From: Bacteroidota bacterium
Lineage (GTDB): Bacteria > Bacteroidota > Bacteroidia > Chitinophagales > Chitinophagaceae
Length of the DNA stretch: 10,161 bases
NCBI GenBank assembly: GCA_005883855.1
Contig: VBAU01000293.1
Coordinates: 1-10,161, forward strand
Direction of reading: 5' to 3'
Shown here in pieces: positions 7,013-10,161 of the stretch (position 1 is its first letter; each line of letters begins with the position of its first letter). The position numbers and the translations under genes were made by a program. Under the pieces are notes generated by a model. That model was not told the DNA's origin. It worked only from the letters and a program-made list of their open reading frames with translations, and made no database searches.

Positions 7013-8042
7013 ATGCCTTCTGATTATCTTTACTATTATATGTCGCAGTTTAATTGGAGCGATACGGTTAATTTGTTCTCTAAGCTTACATTCCCGCGGT
7101 TTTGGAACGCGTCAAAAGTGCTGGCCAGTTATTACGTGAGCAAGTGGACAAAAAAACCGGTGCAGTGGGGTTATCCAATCTCTATTTCGTTTGAGCCCAC
7201 CACCTCCTGTAATCTTCGGTGTCCAGAGTGTCCAAGTGGATTAAGGGCATTTACACGCCCAACCGGCATGCTTAAAAGAGATTTTTTTTCCGAAACAATT
7301 GACCAACTTTCGAGGGAACTTATGTACCTGGTCTTCTATTTCCAGGGTGAGCCTTATTTAAATCCTGACTTTCTGGATATGGTGAAATACGCGTCTTCCA
7401 AAAAAATTTATACAGCTACTTCAACAAATGCTCACTACTTAAACGAAGAAAATGCAAAACGCACCATCGAAAGTGGCCTGGACAGACTTATCATCTCCAT
7501 TGAATCGGGTAGGTGGAAGACTGGAGAAGGTGATTGAGGGCACAAAAAATGTTGTGAAATGGAAAAGAGCGTTAAAAAGCAAAACGCCTTTTATCATTTT
7601 CCAATTTTTGGTAGTAAACCCTAATGAACATCAAATTGAGGACGTAAAAGTTTTAGCAAAGCAAATAGGTGTGGATGATGTTTGGTTTAAGACAGCGCAG
7701 ATATACGATTACCAAAATGATCCCAACCAACTTATTCCCACGATCGACAAGTACAGCAGGTATAAAATAACGAACGACGGATCGCACGCATTTAAAGGAA
7801 CGCTGGCAAATCATTGCTGGCGGTTATGGCATGACCCCGTAATCACCTGGGATGGATTGGTGGCCCCTTGTTGCTTCGATAAGGACGCGCAACATAAACT
7901 GGGCGATCTTAAGACAAGATCATTTAAAGAGATCTGGAAGAATGGCGAGTACAGAGAATTCCGGGCAAAAATCCTCCATGGTCGAAAGAATATTGATATT
8001 TGTTCGAATTGTAGCGAAGGTATCAGCGTCTGGGAAAACTGA
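7013..8042 (+). pseudogene. Radical SAM/SPASM-domain protein, disrupted by frameshift with internal deletion
   Basis: Two overlapping frames encode the two halves of one protein. The N-terminal half (7013-7537) has the radical SAM [4Fe-4S] motif CNLRCPEC, a C-x3-C-x2-C with cysteines 66, 70 and 73 counted from the 7013 ATG, and then the GGEP-like FQGEPYLNP. It runs through DRLIISI, ending at 7501. The family sequence resumes one frame over at 7506 with RVGGRLEKVIEGTKN and continues to the stop at 8042. That half carries a SPASM-type auxiliary-cluster region with cysteines encoded at 7815, 7869-7874 (Cys-Cys), 8001 and 8010. Between the halves, where relatives have about eleven residues of the SIDG...TYxxYR type, only 4 nt remain, a net loss of about 29 bp. 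Read straight through, the protein stops at 7537 and lacks SPASM. I cannot tell a true pseudogene from an assembly error. Possible starts are ATG 7013 or ATG 7040; a TTG at 6989 would overlap pxpB. The substrate is unknown. Confidence 0.85.
7025..7032 (+). promoter_or_regulatory. Candidate -7 element (TATCTTTA) for the radical SAM gene
   Basis: TATCTTTA differs from TAnnTTTG at the last base and ends 7 nt before an in-frame ATG at 7040. This is the same geometry as the pxpB element on the other strand. If real, the radical SAM protein starts at 7040 rather than 7013. No good -33 box is visible. Confidence 0.25.
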
Positions 8043-8168
8043 TAGTGTCACTTATTGATATCGTGCGGAAATAAAATGGGCAACTTCGACGAATAACTTA
8101 TCGATTGGGCTTCATACTGTCCCAAATGAAAACTACACACGAGTGATGAGTTGCTAAACTATCTTGGC

Positions 8169-8651
8169 ATGCCTATACCCACATCGATCACGACAAGACT
8201 GGAATACCAGCATAAATCTCTAATGGATATCATTGAGGGGTTATCTGACCAACAAATCCGTCGCCAGGTCATACTTGGCAAATGGTCAATATTTGAGAAC
8301 ATAGTTCATCTCGCCACCTACGAACACGCATTTATGGAGCGTGTCCAGCACATACTGGATGAAGATCAGCCGCAGTTCCAGCGTTATGTAGCGGAGATGG
8401 ATCCTTTATTTCACGACAACTGCACAAAGACAACAAGAGAGATCATGCAGGACCTTATAACGACAAGAAGAGAACTGATTGACAAAACTCTCTCCCTTGA
8501 CGACGACCAGTTAAAGCGCCCAGGTGTTCATCCTTCGTTTGGCGCTATGAATATAATTCACTGGCTGCATTTCTTCGTGTTGCATGAAGCTCATCACCTG
8601 TTCACGGTGTTCAAACTGGTACCCGGCGCGCGGACAGAAATGGACAATTAG
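8169..8651 (+). CDS. DinB-fold family protein (putative metal-dependent, DinB_2-like)
   Basis: This is a 160-aa helical protein of the DinB/YfiT four-helix-bundle superfamily. Members often bind a divalent metal through three histidines; some act as thiol transferases or hydrolases, and many are uncharacterised. The N-terminal pattern GKWSIFENIVHLATYEH (37-53) supplies a conserved His (H47), and HEAHH (139-143) near the C-terminus supplies the other likely ligands. The middle (about 60-120) is helical and charged, with no signal peptide or membrane segment. I chose the ATG at 8169; a TTG at 8151 would add six residues and is possible. No Shine-Dalgarno site or clear TAnnTTTG element is seen upstream. 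The gene is 126 bp after the broken radical SAM gene and may share its transcript. The exact reaction cannot be given. Confidence 0.8.
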   Translation: MPIPTSITTRLEYQHKSLMDIIEGLSDQQIRRQVILGKWSIFENIVHLATYEHAFMERVQHILDEDQPQFQRYVAEMDPLFHDNCTKTTREIMQDLITTRRELIDKTLSLDDDQLKRPGVHPSFGAMNIIHWLHFFVLHEAHHLFTVFKLVPGARTEMDN

Positions 8652-8900
8652 ATTGGTGCAGATTGCGCCTCAACAATCCAGCCTAAGCGCCAACGCGCAT
8701 TACCAGCGCTTCATTCGACGATAGATAGAGGTGTAAAATGAACAAAGGCCTTCCCAAAAACTTTTGACGGATTCAGACAATAGGTTCATGGTGCAAAAAC
8801 AAATAAATTTCTTGCTATCGCTTAACTATCCAATGTGAAAAACTTTGCTCATCAATGAAACGACCGAAAGTTTTTATATTTATCATATCAATGAACCGGG
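8652..8900. other. Intergenic region between DinB-fold gene and marR-type gene
   Basis: I see no convincing gene in these 249 bp. An imperfect hairpin is possible (AAGCGC at 8685-8690 pairing with GCGCTT at 8706-8711), but no T-tract follows. A nine-codon or shorter frame at 8738 has an SD-like GAGGTG before it and looks fortuitous. The right end holds an AT-rich candidate promoter for the regulator gene. Confidence 0.5.
8875..8882 (+). promoter_or_regulatory. Candidate -7 element (TATATTTA) upstream of MarR-family gene
   Basis: TATATTTA is one base off TAnnTTTG and lies 18 bp before the regulator's ATG at 8901. The nearest upstream TTG (8845-8847) is 27 bp away, too far for the usual spacing of about 19 bp. 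The call is therefore weak. Confidence 0.25.
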
Positions 8901-9350
8901 ATGGGAATAGATAAGGACATTCACCAGAACAAATTCCGCAACGAGCGCCATAAAGCAATGATCAACTTGCTGTTTACTTATGGCTGGACAGTCGAGCAGC
9001 TCAAGCAATTGGTTTCCGACCACGGGATTACTCATCAGCAATTCAATATTCTCCGAATCTTAAGGGGAAATCATCCAACTCCGCTGTCTACACTCACGAT
9101 AAGGGAACGGATGATCGACAAAATGAGCGACACCAGTCGCATCGTGGATCGTTTACTTTCAAAAAGCCTGGTGAAAAAAGTAATCTGCAAAAAAGACCGG
9201 CGCCTCGTGGATATCACTATTACTGACAAGGGACTAAAACTCCTCGAGAAATTGGATGACAGGCAAGACGAGATGGACGCCATATTAAGCAACCTCTCCG
9301 AAAAAGAAGCTTTGAGCCTCAGTAAGCTTCTTGATAAGATCCGCGGTTAA
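8901..9350 (+). CDS. MarR-family winged helix-turn-helix transcriptional regulator
   Basis: This is a 149-aa cytoplasmic DNA-binding protein. Residues about 15-40 form the N-terminal dimerisation helix. HGITHQQFNILRILRG (41-56) is the family entry into the winged HTH. The recognition helix falls at about 75-90 (MSDTSRIVDRLLSKSLV), and the wing carries the characteristic CKKDRRLVDITITDKG (96-111). Residues 112-149 form the C-terminal dimerisation helices. MarR proteins usually repress themselves and a neighbour and release DNA when a small molecule binds. The ligand and targets are not evident. The downstream glycosyl hydrolase gene has its own strong promoter 76 bp away, so it could be a target, but I see no clear inverted-repeat operator. 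The ATG at 8901 lacks a Shine-Dalgarno site and is overlapped by a 7-codon frame (8891-8914). Confidence 0.9.
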   Translation: MGIDKDIHQNKFRNERHKAMINLLFTYGWTVEQLKQLVSDHGITHQQFNILRILRGNHPTPLSTLTIRERMIDKMSDTSRIVDRLLSKSLVKKVICKKDRRLVDITITDKGLKLLEKLDDRQDEMDAILSNLSEKEALSLSKLLDKIRG

Positions 9351-9389
9351 TAATTAACTTTTTTCTACACTAATAAAATGAGTTCAGTG

Positions 9390-9420
9390 TTTGACTATTT
9401 TTTAGTTTGATATATTTTTG
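9390..9420 (+). promoter_or_regulatory. Bacteroidota-type promoter (TTTG - N19 - TATTTTTG) of the glycosyl hydrolase gene
   Basis: TTTG at 9390-9393 and TATTTTTG at 9413-9420 are separated by 19 bp. This matches both boxes and the spacing of the Bacteroidota housekeeping promoter (TTTG ... TAnnTTTG). The -7 box ends only 6 nt before the ATG at 9427, so the predicted transcription start falls on or next to the start codon. It is the best promoter in the window. Confidence 0.7.
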
Positions 9421-9426
9421 TGCTCT

Positions 9427-10161
9427 ATGAAGGCTGCCACCTTATTGTTTTCTTCCATCGTCATCAGCATTTGTACGTTCGGCCAGCAAATGCATCTTTC
9501 CCTGTCAAGGCCGGTTGATTATGAATTTAGAGGAGTTTGGATTGCTACCGTCGACAACATTGATTGGCCGGCAAAAGGCATGGTCAACGCAGAAGATCAA
9601 AAAGCTGAATTCATTCGGCAGCTTGAGCTGCACAAAGCCAATGGTATGAATGCCATGATCGTCCAGGTCAGGCCCTCGGCAGACGCGTTTTATCCTTCGA
9701 AATATGAGCCCTGGAGCCAATGGCTCACGGGTGTGCAGGGTAGGGCGCCCTCTCCGTATTATGACCCATTAAAATTCATGATTGAAGAGACGCACAAACG
9801 AGGAATGGAGTTTCATGCCTGGTGCAATCCCTATCGCGCCGATTTTCAAATTGGGAAATCTTCCATTGCGCCGAATCACATTACCAAAACTCATCCCGAG
9901 TGGTTTTTGACTTATGGAGACAAAAAATATTTCGACCCGTCCAATAAAGATGCCCAGCAATTCGTGGTGAATGTGATAACGGATATCGTGAAGCGCTACG
10001 ATGTCGACGCCATACACATGGACGACTATTTTTATCCTTATCGAATCCCCGGAAAAGAATTCCCCGACCAGGCGGCATACGAAACATCAGGCACGTCGTT
10101 GTCAAAGGATGATTGGAGAAGAAGCAATGTGGACTCGATCATTGCCATGTTGAGCAGGGCT
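9427..10161 (+). CDS. Secreted glycosyl hydrolase-like family 10 (GHL10) protein, N-terminal 245 residues (3' end outside window)
   Basis: The frame is open from ATG 9427 to the window edge. Residues 1-19 form a signal peptide with a Lys, a hydrophobic core and a likely signal peptidase I cut before Gln20 (CTFG/Q); Cys16 does not sit in a proper lipobox. The mature protein begins with the GHL10 (PF02638-like) hallmark FRGVWIATVDNIDWP (34-48). It continues through a TIM-barrel pattern: NAMIVQVRPSADAFYPS (75-91), GMEFHAWCNPYR (126-137), and YFDPSN followed by DAIHMDDYFYPY (194-205), whose paired Asp residues are candidates for catalysis. Members are thought to act on glycans, some on peptidoglycan-derived sugars; the exact substrate cannot be given. 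The domain is normally about 300 residues, so it is cut by the window edge and further C-terminal domains may follow. There is no Shine-Dalgarno site, and the promoter abuts the ATG. Confidence 0.88.
   Translation, partial: MKAATLLFSSIVISICTFGQQMHLSLSRPVDYEFRGVWIATVDNIDWPAKGMVNAEDQKAEFIRQLELHKANGMNAMIVQVRPSADAFYPSKYEPWSQWLTGVQGRAPSPYYDPLKFMIEETHKRGMEFHAWCNPYRADFQIGKSSIAPNHITKTHPEWFLTYGDKKYFDPSNKDAQQFVVNVITDIVKRYDVDAIHMDDYFYPYRIPGKEFPDQAAYETSGTSLSKDDWRRSNVDSIIAMLSRA

Noticed and set aside
7452..7505. ATG at 7452 as a true start of a separate SPASM-only protein
   Set aside because: The first 18 residues are out-of-frame translation of the radical SAM coding sequence; family similarity begins only at 7506.
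7440..7560. Mobile element insertion as the cause of the radical SAM break
   Set aside because: No terminal inverted repeats, target duplication or foreign sequence is present; the locus shows loss, not gain, of bases.
8685..8711. Inverted repeat AAGCGC / GCGCTT as a terminator
   Set aside because: The stem is only 6 bp with a 15-nt loop, and no T-tract follows.
9071..9292. Minus-strand frame inside the MarR-family gene
   Set aside because: It is the antisense shadow of a well-supported regulator, with no recognisable features.
9505..10105. Minus-strand frames opposite the GHL10 gene
   Set aside because: The plus strand encodes an unbroken signal peptide and GHL10 motifs across this span.

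Overview
The window looks like chromosomal DNA of a Bacteroidota bacterium, probably near the Chitinophagaceae. Three things point that way: the RecA sequence, the near absence of Shine-Dalgarno sites, and promoter elements of the Bacteroidota TTG / TAnnTTTG type. Base composition is even throughout. I see no insertion sequence, integrase, phage gene, CRISPR array, tRNA or rRNA. The assignment rests on recognising protein families by eye, not on a search.

Layout. Bases 2-1975 (+) are the 3' part of a two-unit M16 zinc-peptidase-family gene that begins before the window. It converges on recA (2048-3082, -), and a strong hairpin terminator lies between them. Next comes a four-gene minus-strand operon, read from right to left: pxpB (6272-6994), pxpC (5305-6306), pxpA (4575-5318) and a divergent NRAMP-fold transporter (3326-4534). 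The first three genes overlap. Together they encode the prokaryotic ATP-dependent 5-oxoprolinase, which recycles 5-oxoproline (pyroglutamate) to glutamate. The transporter lacks the NRAMP metal-binding motifs, so it may carry an organic substrate for this pathway rather than a metal.

Divergently from pxpB, only 18 bp away, runs a radical SAM/SPASM gene (7013-8042, +). It is broken by a frameshift at about 7502-7506, and about ten expected codons are missing there. A DinB-fold protein (8169-8651, +), a MarR-family regulator (8901-9350, +) and the secreted N-terminal part of a GHL10-type glycosyl hydrolase (9427 to the window edge, +) follow.

The most interesting points are the metal-motif-less NRAMP relative tied to 5-oxoprolinase, the disrupted radical SAM gene, a dense GTCC/GGAC cluster upstream of recA, and -7 promoter elements that sit 4-7 nt before several start codons, as expected for leaderless mRNAs. 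I found no convincing new multi-gene system. Apart from the NRAMP question, the gene content is ordinary accessory and housekeeping material.
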